From positions 1 through 24,673 of the forward strand of contig JAFLCF010000046.1 of assembly GCA_017303735.1 (NCBI GenBank): a stretch of DNA of 24,673 bases, in the 5' to 3' direction. Position 1 is the stretch's first letter. Each line of letters opens with the position of its first letter. Shown piece after piece: positions 7,159-14,359 of the stretch. The stretch is from Anaerolineae bacterium (GTDB lineage: Bacteria > Chloroflexota > Anaerolineae > Anaerolineales > Villigracilaceae). The notes below the pieces were generated by a model. The model was not told the DNA's origin, ran no database searches, and was given only the letters and a program-made list of their open reading frames with translations. Both the position numbers and the translations under genes were made by a program.

Positions 7159-7779
7159 ATGGATATTCAACCCTTGCTCGAAAAATCCATGCGAGACCAC
7201 GACCACCTTTGTCCGCGCCAGATATTAGGCGTGCGGATCGGGCTGGCAGGCATGAAAGCACTCGGCTTCTCAGAACCGCCCGAAAAGAAGCAATTGCTTG
7301 TCATTACCGAAACAGATGGTTGTTTTGTAGATGGCGTCATTGCTGCAACGCATTGCACTGTTGGTCACCGCACGTTACGCGTGGAAGATTACGGCAAGGT
7401 CGCCGCCACCTTTGTGGATACACAGACGGGTTTTGCAGTTCGCCTTTCCCCATTATTGAATATCCGTGAGCGCGCTGCTGCCTTTGTCCCTGAAGAACCC
7501 CGTCATTACTTTGCCCAAATGCAGGCGTATCAATCCATGCCTGATGAAGATATGTTTGCTGTGACAGAAGTGGAGTTGGCAACATCTATTCAAGAAATCA
7601 TCTCCCGCCCTGGTATGCGCGTCAATTGCGATGTATGCGGTGAAGAGATCATGAATGAGCGCGAAATTCACAGCGACGGGCAGATACTCTGCCGTGGTTG
7701 TTATTCGCATGGAAGTTATTATCACTCTTTAATTCAAAAAACCCCTTCTCGCAGAAAAATTCTGGTAAACATCGAATAG
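7159..7779 (+). CDS. FmdE-family protein with C-terminal zinc ribbon
   Basis: Protein of 206 aa resembling formylmethanofuran dehydrogenase subunit E. The N-terminal FmdE signature is visible: DHDHLCPRQILGVRIGL with His14, His16 and Cys18, then a Cys in TDGCFVDGV and a Cys/His pair in THCTVGHRTL. The C-terminus has a treble-clef or zinc ribbon, CDVCGEE...ILCRGCYSHG. Start ATG 7159 is preceded by GAAAGG; a TTG at 7132 overlaps the Rieske gene and is less likely. No other methanofuran gene is in the window. Stand-alone FmdE proteins often neighbour molybdenum or tungsten enzymes; a role in cofactor or metal handling is inference. It is the last gene before a strong terminator. Confidence 0.85.
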   Translation: MDIQPLLEKSMRDHDHLCPRQILGVRIGLAGMKALGFSEPPEKKQLLVITETDGCFVDGVIAATHCTVGHRTLRVEDYGKVAATFVDTQTGFAVRLSPLLNIRERAAAFVPEEPRHYFAQMQAYQSMPDEDMFAVTEVELATSIQEIISRPGMRVNCDVCGEEIMNEREIHSDGQILCRGCYSHGSYYHSLIQKTPSRRKILVNIE

Positions 7780-7789
7780 CAGTTTTAGG

Positions 7790-7839
7790 AAATTTTCAAA
7801 AAAGGACTCTCCTTGTGGAGAGTCCTTTTTTGAAAATTT
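7790..7839. terminator. Bidirectional rho-independent terminator
   Basis: A perfect 23-bp inverted repeat (arms 7790-7812 and 7817-7839, loop TTGT) with a GC core GGACTCTCC and six A on one side, six T on the other. It serves both the FmdE gene (+) and the MFS gene (-). The MFS stop codon (7838-7840) overlaps the outer end of the stem. Confidence 0.92.
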
Positions 7840-9139
7840 AGTGCATTGCCGTTTTTTCTTGCGAAGAAAGAATTGGCTCCACCATGGGTTTGAGTTCCCA
7901 TTGAATTAATCCCTTGCGGAATATCAGCATCAATATACCACCTGTTACAAGACAAAGTGCGTTGACCATGATGATGGTCTGGGTTCCAACAAACTCTGCA
8001 GCAAAACCAATGAACAACGAAGACAATGGCTGTAAACCAAACGATACCATCGTAAACAAGCTGATAATACGGGCGCGCATGTTTCCCGGAGCCATTAACT
8101 GCATCACGCCTAGACCCGTTGTGAGGATCAACGGAGCCCCCAGGCTGACGAGGAAAATCGAAATCATGGAGAGGGGCAAATAAGTGGAACGTGAAAGTAG
8201 AAAATAGAAAAGTCCCATCCACACTGCTGCGCTACCGACGATACGCCCGATGCGTTTTGCCTGCTGTGAGAGTGGAAGCAGGAACAGGGTTGAGATCAAT
8301 GCGCCCGCGCCCGAGGAACCCATCAACAGACCAAATGTCTGCGAGTCGCCGTGGAGCACGTCATCGGCTACAGCAGGGAGAATGTTCATGATGGAGAGAC
8401 CGAAAAAGGTCACGAGAGAGGCGAAGATCAATAAATCCACCATGCGCGGCTGTGCGCGGACGTAATCCAACACTTCGCGGAATTGTCCGCGTCCGCTTCC
8501 TCTTTTGTTGACTTCCTGCTTATGAGACTTGACCATGAAAATGCTGAACAACACGACAAGAAAACTGGCACCATTGATCCAAAATGCCGCCGCAGAACCA
8601 ACCGCCTTGAGCAAAATACCCGCCGCCGCCGGACCCAACATACGTGCCACCTGTAAGCCCATGATGTTGAGCGTAACTGCCTGGCGGACTTGCGTCATAC
8701 CTGAGAGATCGCCAATGAAGGCTTGTTGGGCAGGGAAATCAAGCGCGGCAATGGTGCCGAGGATGAATGCAAAAATGTAGATGTGCCAAATTTGCACGAG
8801 GTTGGTCTGCACAAGAAACGCCAGCGCAAACGCCAACAGCATGGCAATAGACTGCGTAACCAACAGGATCATACGTCGGTTAAAACGGTCAGCAAACCCA
8901 CCCGCCCAGGGAGCGAGCAAAAAGAGCGGCAGGCTGTTAAGCATGACTACGATGCCCAATGAGCTTTCAGACTGGGTCAACTCCCAAACTACCCAGCTTT
9001 GCGCTGTGGACTGCATCCATGTACCCAACAGGGAAATTGCCTGTCCGCCCAGATAAGTACGTAAATTTGCATTCTTGAGGGGTTCAAAACTACGCGTATA
9101 GGTCGTGATCAATGAAGGTTTTTCGATGGGTTTTTCCAA
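7838..9139 (-). CDS. MFS efflux transporter (EntS/MFS_3-like)
   Basis: Twelve-helix major facilitator, 433 aa from the TTG at 9139. The family signature between helices 2 and 3 is visible (GGFADRFNRRMILLV) after a first helix pair beginning YLGGQAISLLGTWMQ. This pattern, with GTWMQSTAQSWVVWELT, is typical of the MFS_3 group that includes the enterobactin exporter EntS and many macrolide-efflux-like proteins; the substrate is unknown. The TTG start is chosen because AAGGAG lies 6 bases upstream; longer readings from 9187 or 9196 have no such site. It is a single-gene unit, convergent with the respiratory operon and divergent from the lipoprotein gene at 9258. Confidence 0.88.
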   Translation of the reverse strand: MEKPIEKPSLITTYTRSFEPLKNANLRTYLGGQAISLLGTWMQSTAQSWVVWELTQSESSLGIVVMLNSLPLFLLAPWAGGFADRFNRRMILLVTQSIAMLLAFALAFLVQTNLVQIWHIYIFAFILGTIAALDFPAQQAFIGDLSGMTQVRQAVTLNIMGLQVARMLGPAAAGILLKAVGSAAAFWINGASFLVVLFSIFMVKSHKQEVNKRGSGRGQFREVLDYVRAQPRMVDLLIFASLVTFFGLSIMNILPAVADDVLHGDSQTFGLLMGSSGAGALISTLFLLPLSQQAKRIGRIVGSAAVWMGLFYFLLSRSTYLPLSMISIFLVSLGAPLILTTGLGVMQLMAPGNMRARIISLFTMVSFGLQPLSSLFIGFAAEFVGTQTIIMVNALCLVTGGILMLIFRKGLIQWELKPMVEPILSSQEKTAMH

Positions 9140-9145
9140 TACATT

Positions 9146-9151
9146 CTCCTT
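9146..9151 (-). promoter_or_regulatory. Ribosome binding site deciding the MFS start
   Basis: AAGGAG on the minus strand, 6 bases before TTG at 9139. It is the only good Shine-Dalgarno near the 5' end of this gene and supports a TTG start. Confidence 0.65.
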
Positions 9152-9257
9152 TGAGGTTCCCCATTCTAACCTAGCAATAAGCTCCATGAAAGACACATAA
9201 CAGTTTTTTTGGTGAAGGGAAAACGCGGGTAAAATTCATTTTCGAATCGGAGATAAA

Positions 9258-9743
9258 ATGAAAAAAGAAGTCTTTAACTTTACAGGTTTGCTGGCAGCGC
9301 TGGCAGTATTTTTTACAGCATGCACTCCACAAGCGGCAGCCAACCCCACTCCAACCATTGACATTATTGGGACAACCGCCGCTCAATTGGCTTCGGTGAT
9401 GTTGACCCAAACTGCATCAGCCGTTACACCCACGCCTTTGCCACCCACGGAAACTCCCCTTCCTCAATTTACGAAAACCCCAACTATCGAACCTCAACCT
9501 GCAGAAACGGCAATTCCCCAAGTAAGCGGAAACACTGCTTGTTATGCAGGTCCAGGCAGTAATTACGCTCTCGTGATAAACATTTCTCAATATGAGTTAG
9601 TGGAAGTCGTTGGAATCTCAAACACCCCAGGTTGGTACATCATTCTTGACCCGATTTACGGTTCGCAGTGTTGGATCAGTGCAGATTTTATAAGCTTTGA
9701 AGAGAATTTCGATCGATCCACTCTTCCAGTAATGTATCCATAA
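9258..9743 (+). CDS. Lipoprotein with Thr/Pro-rich linker and SH3-like domain
   Basis: 161-aa surface lipoprotein. Residues 1-22 form a signal peptide ending in a lipobox-like FFTAC (Cys22). A Pro/Thr-rich linker follows (about 25-88, many PTP and TET units). The C-terminal 70 residues look like a bacterial SH3 domain: ACYAGPGSNY, a middle LVEVVG and a final CWISADFI, with two cysteines that could pair. This architecture is common for surface-exposed lipoproteins in Anaerolineae, where it may bind cell wall or matrix; the exact role is unknown. ATG 9258 is preceded by GGAG at 9248-9251. It stands alone, divergent from the MFS gene. Confidence 0.8.
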   Translation: MKKEVFNFTGLLAALAVFFTACTPQAAANPTPTIDIIGTTAAQLASVMLTQTASAVTPTPLPPTETPLPQFTKTPTIEPQPAETAIPQVSGNTACYAGPGSNYALVINISQYELVEVVGISNTPGWYIILDPIYGSQCWISADFISFEENFDRSTLPVMYP

Positions 9744-9784
9744 AAACAAGAAAACGGTAGCACGCCAGAGTAACGGAGGATTTC

Positions 9785-10015
9785 ATGAATGACTTTGAAA
9801 AGATCATTATGGAAGAAATATCTTCCCTCGATGAGATGCGCCTGATCGATGTGATCGGGTTCATCCGCTACTTAAAAGCCGAGAAGCCGGTTCGCCAAGA
9901 ATGGATCACAAGCTGGTATGAAAGCGCTCTTGAATCCATTCATGACAGGGAAGAAGAGTTGAACATCACTCCTACCGATATTGATAAGCAAAGGAAGAAA
10001 CAACACGGTCAATAG
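9785..10015 (+). CDS. Small acidic-helical protein, DUF2281/antitoxin-like, orphan
   Basis: 76 aa, with a clear GGAGG 5-10 bases before ATG 9785. The N-terminal half (EEISSLDEMRLIDVIGFIRY) has the leucine-spaced helix pattern of DUF2281-like proteins, in which a 'two helices then FIxxLK' stretch often forms the N-terminal part of antitoxins. The C-terminal half is charged (HDREEELN, KQRKKQHGQ). No toxin-like gene is next to it: the neighbours are a lipoprotein gene and a histidine kinase gene. It may be a solitary antitoxin remnant or a small regulator; the family assignment is tentative. Confidence 0.6.
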   Translation: MNDFEKIIMEEISSLDEMRLIDVIGFIRYLKAEKPVRQEWITSWYESALESIHDREEELNITPTDIDKQRKKQHGQ

Positions 10016-10028
10016 CCAAAATGGGTGA

Positions 10029-10057
10029 AAGACAATCTTTTCACCTTGCTCTACAAT
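10029..10057 (+). promoter_or_regulatory. Weak candidate promoter before the histidine kinase
   Basis: AAGACA (10029-10034), 17-base spacer, TACAAT (10052-10057), followed after 15 bases by ATG 10073. It overlaps a 7-bp inverted repeat (GGTGAAA 10024-10030, TTTCACC 10039-10045). The -35 box is poor, so this is tentative. Confidence 0.35.
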
Positions 10058-10072
10058 CGGTACAGGTAAATC

Positions 10073-11239
10073 ATGACAACGATACGCACACCTGCAAGGA
10101 TCATCCCACGGGCTTTCCCCGGCATCGAACCGGGGGAGGTTCAGGAAATTATTAGCAACAGCCAGATAAAAAGCTATCCGGCTGGGACAGTGCTCTGCCA
10201 TGAAGATGAGATCGAGCATACGTTTTACATGATTCTCGAAGGAGATTTTGAGGTCACAAAACTCATCAACAACACCGACAAACGCCTGCTTAAGACTCTC
10301 AGTCCTGGTGATTTTTTCGGCGAAATGGCGCTCATCCATAACGCGCCGCGAGCCGCCACAGTTCAATCATTAACTCCAGTCATTGTGTTGGAATTAGACA
10401 AATCCGGGTTTGACCGTGTCTTGAAGCGCAGCCCCAGCGTGGCAACTGCCATGGTCGCAGAGATCAGCAACCGGTTAAGAGCGAACGACCAGCTCGCCAT
10501 CGAAGATCTGCGTTTGCGTGCGCGCGAACTCGCCGATGCCTATCAAAAACTTGCCGAACAGGATTTGGCACGTAACGGATTTTTAACCAGCATTGCGCAT
10601 GAGTTAAGGACTCCGCTTATGGTCGCCAGCGGATACCTGCACACCTTAAAAAAAGGCATCTTGAACGGAGATCAGTTGCAATCGACCATCGAGACGGTAA
10701 GCCGAAATGTAGACCAGATCGTCAACCTGACAAATGACCTGCTTTTCCTTCAAGAACAGGAATTGGTTCTGCGCGACTTTCTGCCGGTTAATCTGGTGGG
10801 AGTTGTGGAAAAAGTCGTTGCGAAATATCAGTCGAAGGCAGCCTCGCGCGGGATTACGATAAAGGTCAGAAACTCTCCGAACCTGCCGACCATACAAGGG
10901 GATGAAACCTCTCTGGAACGAGCAATCACAGGGCTGGTGGATAATGCCATTAAATTCAGCCATGCCAACAGCACCGTAGATATTCGCTTTGCAGATTTAG
11001 GGAATCACGTCAGCGTCAGTGTGGTGGATTATGGGATCGGGATCGACCCACAGATCCGCCCGCGCATCTTTGACCGTTTCTTCCATCTTGAAAAGAGCGG
11101 CGATGAAATTTATGACGGGCTTGGCATTGGTCTTTCGATCACGTGGCAGGTCATTCAACAACACCGCGGCAACCTGGATGTAGATAGCCAACCCGGCAAA
11201 GGCAGCACCTTCACCATATCTTTGTTGAAGCGGAATTAA
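10073..11239 (+). CDS. Hybrid sensor: cyclic-nucleotide-binding domain plus histidine kinase
   Basis: Cytoplasmic histidine kinase of 388 aa. Residues about 15-135 are a cNMP-binding domain: the phosphate-binding cassette GEMALIHNAPRAATV (83-97) keeps Glu84 and Arg93, so nucleotide binding is plausible. A helical linker (about 140-168) leads to the dimerisation/phosphoacceptor domain with His176 in FLTSIAHELRTPL, then a HATPase domain with N box DNAIKFS, G1 DYGIGID and G2 GLGIGLSI. No transmembrane segment is seen. No response regulator is adjacent, so it is an orphan. A lipoprotein gene follows 8 bases after its stop, in one unit. The natural ligand (cAMP, cGMP or none) cannot be told. Confidence 0.9.
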   Translation: MTTIRTPARIIPRAFPGIEPGEVQEIISNSQIKSYPAGTVLCHEDEIEHTFYMILEGDFEVTKLINNTDKRLLKTLSPGDFFGEMALIHNAPRAATVQSLTPVIVLELDKSGFDRVLKRSPSVATAMVAEISNRLRANDQLAIEDLRLRARELADAYQKLAEQDLARNGFLTSIAHELRTPLMVASGYLHTLKKGILNGDQLQSTIETVSRNVDQIVNLTNDLLFLQEQELVLRDFLPVNLVGVVEKVVAKYQSKAASRGITIKVRNSPNLPTIQGDETSLERAITGLVDNAIKFSHANSTVDIRFADLGNHVSVSVVDYGIGIDPQIRPRIFDRFFHLEKSGDEIYDGLGIGLSITWQVIQQHRGNLDVDSQPGKGSTFTISLLKRN

Positions 11240-11247
11240 ACAGGATC

Positions 11248-12030
11248 ATGAAAACCTTTGCAAGGAAATTACATTCCGTTTTTGCGACCTTAATCATCGC
11301 CGTCTTTCTCACAGCATGTAACACGGGGGAAACGCCCACAAATCCTATGCTTCCTACAGTCATTGCACCTGCCGAAAGTCTGCCTGGCGGTTTGCCCCCT
11401 GCAGGATCTTGCGAAAACGAGCTGCTACCCGTCGCACAAGGCGCTGCGTGGAATTACTACAGTGCCGGCGGACCGAATGGTGATTTCTTTTATACCGACA
11501 CCATCACCGAAACCACATCCACCGATTTCACACTTTCCTCCCAATTTCCTACGCTTACCCTTACCCAAAAATGGTTGTGTACCGAAGATGGTCTGCTTGC
11601 CTTGCAACTGGGCGGCGGCACCACAGCCAGCGTCTCAATGCAAAATATGATCGCAGATTTCAAAACCAAGGAAGTTAGCGGGGTAAACCTTCCACGCACA
11701 ATACCTCCCGGAATGCAATGGGATTACACCCTTGTCATAGAAGATGCCGCAGCCAACTCGCCCGGCACGTTTCATATCACAATGCAACAAATGGGCAGCG
11801 AATCGATCACAGTGCCTGCAGGTGTATTCGAGGCGATAAAACTCCAGGCAACCTTCGATGCCCAGATCAATGTCGAATTTCAAGGCAGTCTTTTTCTCTA
11901 CACGGTCAATGGTTCAAGCATCCATTGGTATGCACCGGGGGTTGGTCTCATCAAGTCTATTGAGAACATCGAATTCAGCGGCACACCGTTTACATCCACC
12001 ACTGAATTGCAATCATACAGCATCCCATAA
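11248..12030 (+). CDS. Hypothetical secreted lipoprotein
   Basis: 260 aa. The signal peptide ends in a lipobox (VFLTAC, Cys24) followed by a Pro-rich stretch (to about 55). The rest is a beta-rich domain with features such as AQGAAWNYYSAGG, RTIPPGMQWDYTL and VPAGVFEAIKLQ, a layout like other outer-surface lipoproteins of unknown function with internal repeats of 'WxYxxxG / VPAGxFxAxxL'. I do not recognise a named family. AGGA upstream and only 8 bases from the histidine kinase gene suggest co-transcription with it, so it may act at the cell surface of that pathway (inference). Confidence 0.7.
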   Translation: MKTFARKLHSVFATLIIAVFLTACNTGETPTNPMLPTVIAPAESLPGGLPPAGSCENELLPVAQGAAWNYYSAGGPNGDFFYTDTITETTSTDFTLSSQFPTLTLTQKWLCTEDGLLALQLGGGTTASVSMQNMIADFKTKEVSGVNLPRTIPPGMQWDYTLVIEDAAANSPGTFHITMQQMGSESITVPAGVFEAIKLQATFDAQINVEFQGSLFLYTVNGSSIHWYAPGVGLIKSIENIEFSGTPFTSTTELQSYSIP

Positions 12031-12066
12031 AATGAAAATTCAGCCTTTCAGAGCGGCATTTTCATT
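12031..12066. terminator. Bidirectional terminator between convergent genes
   Basis: Inverted repeat AATGAAAAT (12031-12039) with ATTTTCATT (12058-12066), plus an inner GCC/GGC pair (12043-12045 and 12055-12057) and a 3-base bulge. It lies directly after the lipoprotein stop and includes the Nudix stop codon (12062-12064, minus strand). Confidence 0.6.
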
Positions 12067-12556
12067 CAAAGAAAAGCAAGTGCAGATTATCGTCTTTATA
12101 AAACGACCTGGCTGAAAAAGGCGGATCGCCACGGTGCATTGAATGAATTCTTTCAAGCAGGATCGGAAGGTCTGCAACCACTGGCAGATGAGTTAACGCC
12201 TCCATCCGGACCCATTTCGGGGTGCCTTCCTGCGAGCCTTTAACCTCACCTTGAGCGTTCTCCCCCACCACCACGAACAGACAGATTCCCACATCCCCAG
12301 AATCCACGATCACCGTACCGCCCAACCATAAGTCGGCATGGATGCCCGCCTCTTCGAGGAGTTCACGCCTAGCAGATGCCAGCACATCCTCACCGCGTTC
12401 TACATGGCCGCCAAGCCCGTTATATTTGCCTGCCCATAAACGTTTGGTTGGAGCACCTTTTAACAATAAATACTCATCCCCACGCCGGACAAAGATCGCC
12501 GTGCGGGGGATGAGCATATATCTATCTTTCGTAACGCCCTGGTCAGACTGCGGCAT
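12062..12556 (-). CDS. Nudix hydrolase
   Basis: 164-aa pyrophosphohydrolase. The Nudix box GX5EX7REUXEEXGU is complete (Gly50, Glu56, Arg64-Glu65, Glu68-Glu69, Gly71) within GGHVERGEDVLASARRELLE. MutT-like enzymes of this type clean up nucleoside diphosphate derivatives such as 8-oxo-dGTP or related compounds; the substrate is unknown here. I chose 12556 over the in-frame ATG at 12517 because the DRYMLIPRT region, just before the Nudix core, resembles the N-terminus of related proteins as I remember them; there is no strong Shine-Dalgarno for either. It starts 5 bases downstream of the fbaB stop on the same strand, so the two are co-transcribed. Confidence 0.85.
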   Translation of the reverse strand: MPQSDQGVTKDRYMLIPRTAIFVRRGDEYLLLKGAPTKRLWAGKYNGLGGHVERGEDVLASARRELLEEAGIHADLWLGGTVIVDSGDVGICLFVVVGENAQGEVKGSQEGTPKWVRMEALTHLPVVADLPILLERIHSMHRGDPPFSARSFYKDDNLHLLFFE

Positions 12557-12561
12557 GCAGG

Positions 12562-13626
12562 CTAAGCAACAGTAATGCTCTTATCCAGATACACATCCTG
12601 AATGGTGTTGAGAATCTTTACACCCTCTGCCATCGGGCGCTGGAAGGCTTTACGCCCGGAGATAAGTCCCTGCCCGCCCGCGCGCTTGTTGATCACTGCG
12701 GTTGCAGCAGCTTCCGCAAAGTCATTATCACCTGAAGCACCGCCACTGTTGATGAGACCAGCGCGCCCCATGTAACAATTCGCCACCTGATAACGGCATA
12801 GGTCAATCGGGTGATCACTTGCAAGTTCGCTGTACATGCGCTTATCAAGCTTGCCATAGGAACTATCGCCAGTGTTCAAAGCAAGGTAACCGCCGTTATT
12901 CTCAGGCAATTTCTGCTTAATGATATCGGCTTCGATGGTCACGCCGAGATGGTTAGCTTGCCCGGTCAGGTCGGCAGAGATGTGATAGTCCTTGTCACTC
13001 TTGAAAGCAGGGTTGCGGATATAGCACCACAAGATGGTCGCCATACCAAGCTGGTGGGCGTAAGCAAACGCTTCGGCGATCTCAATAATTTCACGGTGCG
13101 AATCATCTGAACCAAAATAGATCGTAGCGCCGATCGCTGCCGCGCCCATATCATAGGCTTGATCTATGGTGCCAAAAAGAATCTGTTCGTGGCTGTTGGG
13201 GTATGTCAGCAGTTCGTTGTGATTGACCTTCACAACAAAGGGTATCTTGTGCGCATACTTGCGAGACATCAACCCCAAGACCCCGAATGTTGAAGCGACG
13301 GCATTGCATCCGCCTTCAATACCGAGTTTGACGATGTTTTCCGGGTCAAAATAATCGGGGTTTTTGGCGAAGCTTGCACCAGCAGAATGTTCGATGCCTT
13401 GATCCACTGGCAAAATGGAGACATAGCCGGTTCCAGCGAGTCGCCCAGAGTTGTAGATCCAGGCAAGGTTGTTTAAGACCCGCGGGTTTCTATCTGAGCC
13501 AACAAAGACCCGGTCGATAAAATCGGGACCGGGGATGTGAAGGCGTTCCTTCGAGATCTTGGGAGAATTAAAACCAAGCAAAGACTCTGCCTGGCTGCCC
13601 AAAAGGGATTGAATATTGGTCGTCAT
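12562..13626 (-). CDS. fbaB: Class I fructose-bisphosphate aldolase (FbaB/DhnA type)
   Basis: Glycolysis/gluconeogenesis enzyme cleaving fructose 1,6-bisphosphate to dihydroxyacetone phosphate and glyceraldehyde 3-phosphate through a Schiff base. 354 aa, close to the usual FbaB length. It matches the FbaB pattern over the whole sequence: [79 protein letters not shown] and the ending [12 protein letters not shown]. Lys237 in ADIIKQK is the likely Schiff-base lysine. AAGGAG (minus strand, 13633-13638) precedes ATG 13626. The gene lies divergently from the helical protein at 13797 and heads a unit with the Nudix gene. Confidence 0.95.
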   Translation of the reverse strand: MTTNIQSLLGSQAESLLGFNSPKISKERLHIPGPDFIDRVFVGSDRNPRVLNNLAWIYNSGRLAGTGYVSILPVDQGIEHSAGASFAKNPDYFDPENIVKLGIEGGCNAVASTFGVLGLMSRKYAHKIPFVVKVNHNELLTYPNSHEQILFGTIDQAYDMGAAAIGATIYFGSDDSHREIIEIAEAFAYAHQLGMATILWCYIRNPAFKSDKDYHISADLTGQANHLGVTIEADIIKQKLPENNGGYLALNTGDSSYGKLDKRMYSELASDHPIDLCRYQVANCYMGRAGLINSGGASGDNDFAEAAATAVINKRAGGQGLISGRKAFQRPMAEGVKILNTIQDVYLDKSITVA

Positions 13627-13710
13627 AGATCACTCCTTGAAAGTTTCAGGCAGCGCCATGCTATCAAAACAGGCGCTACCCATAATATAGCGAATCAGGT
13701 ATTACAGTGC

Positions 13711-13740
13711 TTGATTATAACTGGAATTAAACGATATAAT
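13711..13740 (+). promoter_or_regulatory. Sigma70-type promoter for the helical protein and XDH cluster
   Basis: TTGATT (13711-13716), an 18-base spacer, TATAAT (13735-13740). Predicted start is near 13747, 50 bases upstream of ATG 13797. No other convincing promoter was seen before the XDH genes, so it may drive all of 13797-19263. Confidence 0.6.
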
Positions 13741-13785
13741 TGATTGACGATGAAACAAAACAAACCCTTGCACGTATATTCAGGC

Positions 13786-13791
13786 AGGAGG
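13786..13791 (+). promoter_or_regulatory. Ribosome binding site fixing the start at 13797
   Basis: AGGAGG, five bases before ATG 13797. The longer reading from TTG at 13740 would overlap the promoter's -10 box and is rejected. Confidence 0.75.
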
Positions 13792-13796
13792 CTCCC

Positions 13797-14318
13797 ATGA
13801 GCGATTTTTTCGAAAAAGTAAGCAGTCAGGTTGACCCGTTTAAGAAATTGGCTTCGTACATCCCCGGTTTTAGCGGTTACATTGAAAGACAGAACCGCCG
13901 AGACGCAGACAAACTTCTGCGTGAGACCGTGGCGCGCCGCTTTGAAGAACACTGGAGCCGCGCGTCGAATTTACAGGTTGAAATGGTCAGTGCCGGAAAA
14001 TTAACCTCGGTGGACGATATGGAAAAGGCTGCGCTTGCCTTGCGCACCTTTATCGATAAGATCAGCACCGCCGCACGCGGATATTCTGGTCTGTTTGATG
14101 CCGTAAAGATCAACGAAAAAGAGCTCGAAGCCATTTATCAATTCGATGCCGCTTTCTTTGACCTTGGCGATCAAATAAAGAGTGCGCTGGATAATGTGGA
14201 AGCCAGCCTGGGCGATGATGCCGCCCTTCCCGCTGCCATCCGCAACATCACAACCCTCACCCGTCTCGCAGTTGAAACGTTCGAACGCCGCTCCGAAGTT
14301 GTAACGGGAAGTCGGTAA
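13797..14318 (+). CDS. Conserved-looking helical cytoplasmic protein, function unknown
   Basis: 173 aa with no signal peptide or transmembrane segment. It reads as a mostly alpha-helical protein: an amphipathic start (MSDFFEKVSSQVDPFKKLA), the motif IPGFSGYIERQNRRDADKLL near residues 22-41, then long helices with heptad-like spacing. The IPGFxGY...RRxADKLLRE pattern seems to recur in Chloroflexi proteins as I remember them, but no function is known to me. It is the first gene of the unit at 13711 and is followed by the XDH genes. An SPFH protein is encoded 5 kb downstream; a functional link is only a guess. Confidence 0.7.
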   Translation: MSDFFEKVSSQVDPFKKLASYIPGFSGYIERQNRRDADKLLRETVARRFEEHWSRASNLQVEMVSAGKLTSVDDMEKAALALRTFIDKISTAARGYSGLFDAVKINEKELEAIYQFDAAFFDLGDQIKSALDNVEASLGDDAALPAAIRNITTLTRLAVETFERRSEVVTGSR

Positions 14319-14322
14319 TTAT

Positions 14323-14349
14323 GTAGGGGCGGGTGTACCCCGCCCCTAC
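14323..14349. repeat. GTAG...CTAC palindromic hairpin (copy 1)
   Basis: Perfect 11-bp inverted repeat GTAGGGGCGGG (14323-14333) with CCCGCCCCTAC (14339-14349), 5-base loop TGTAC. It fills most of the gap between the helical protein and the XDH gene. Similar GTAG-to-CTAC hairpins are dispersed palindromic elements in several bacterial groups; a second, different one is at 18419. It lies where the leader of the XDH FAD gene would be. Confidence 0.7.
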
Positions 14350-14359
14350 GGATATTAAT

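Noticed and set aside
9209..9235. Promoter before the SH3 lipoprotein (TTGGTG ... TAAAAT)
   Set aside because: The spacer is only 15 bases, so it was not scored as a feature.
13740..13796. Longer start for the helical protein at TTG 13740
   Set aside because: The TTG overlaps the last base of the -10 box and lies upstream of the predicted transcription start; AGGAGG before ATG 13797 is much stronger.
14323..14349. Rho-independent terminator
   Set aside because: No T-run follows the hairpin, and the next gene starts only 11 bases later, so a dispersed hairpin is more likely.
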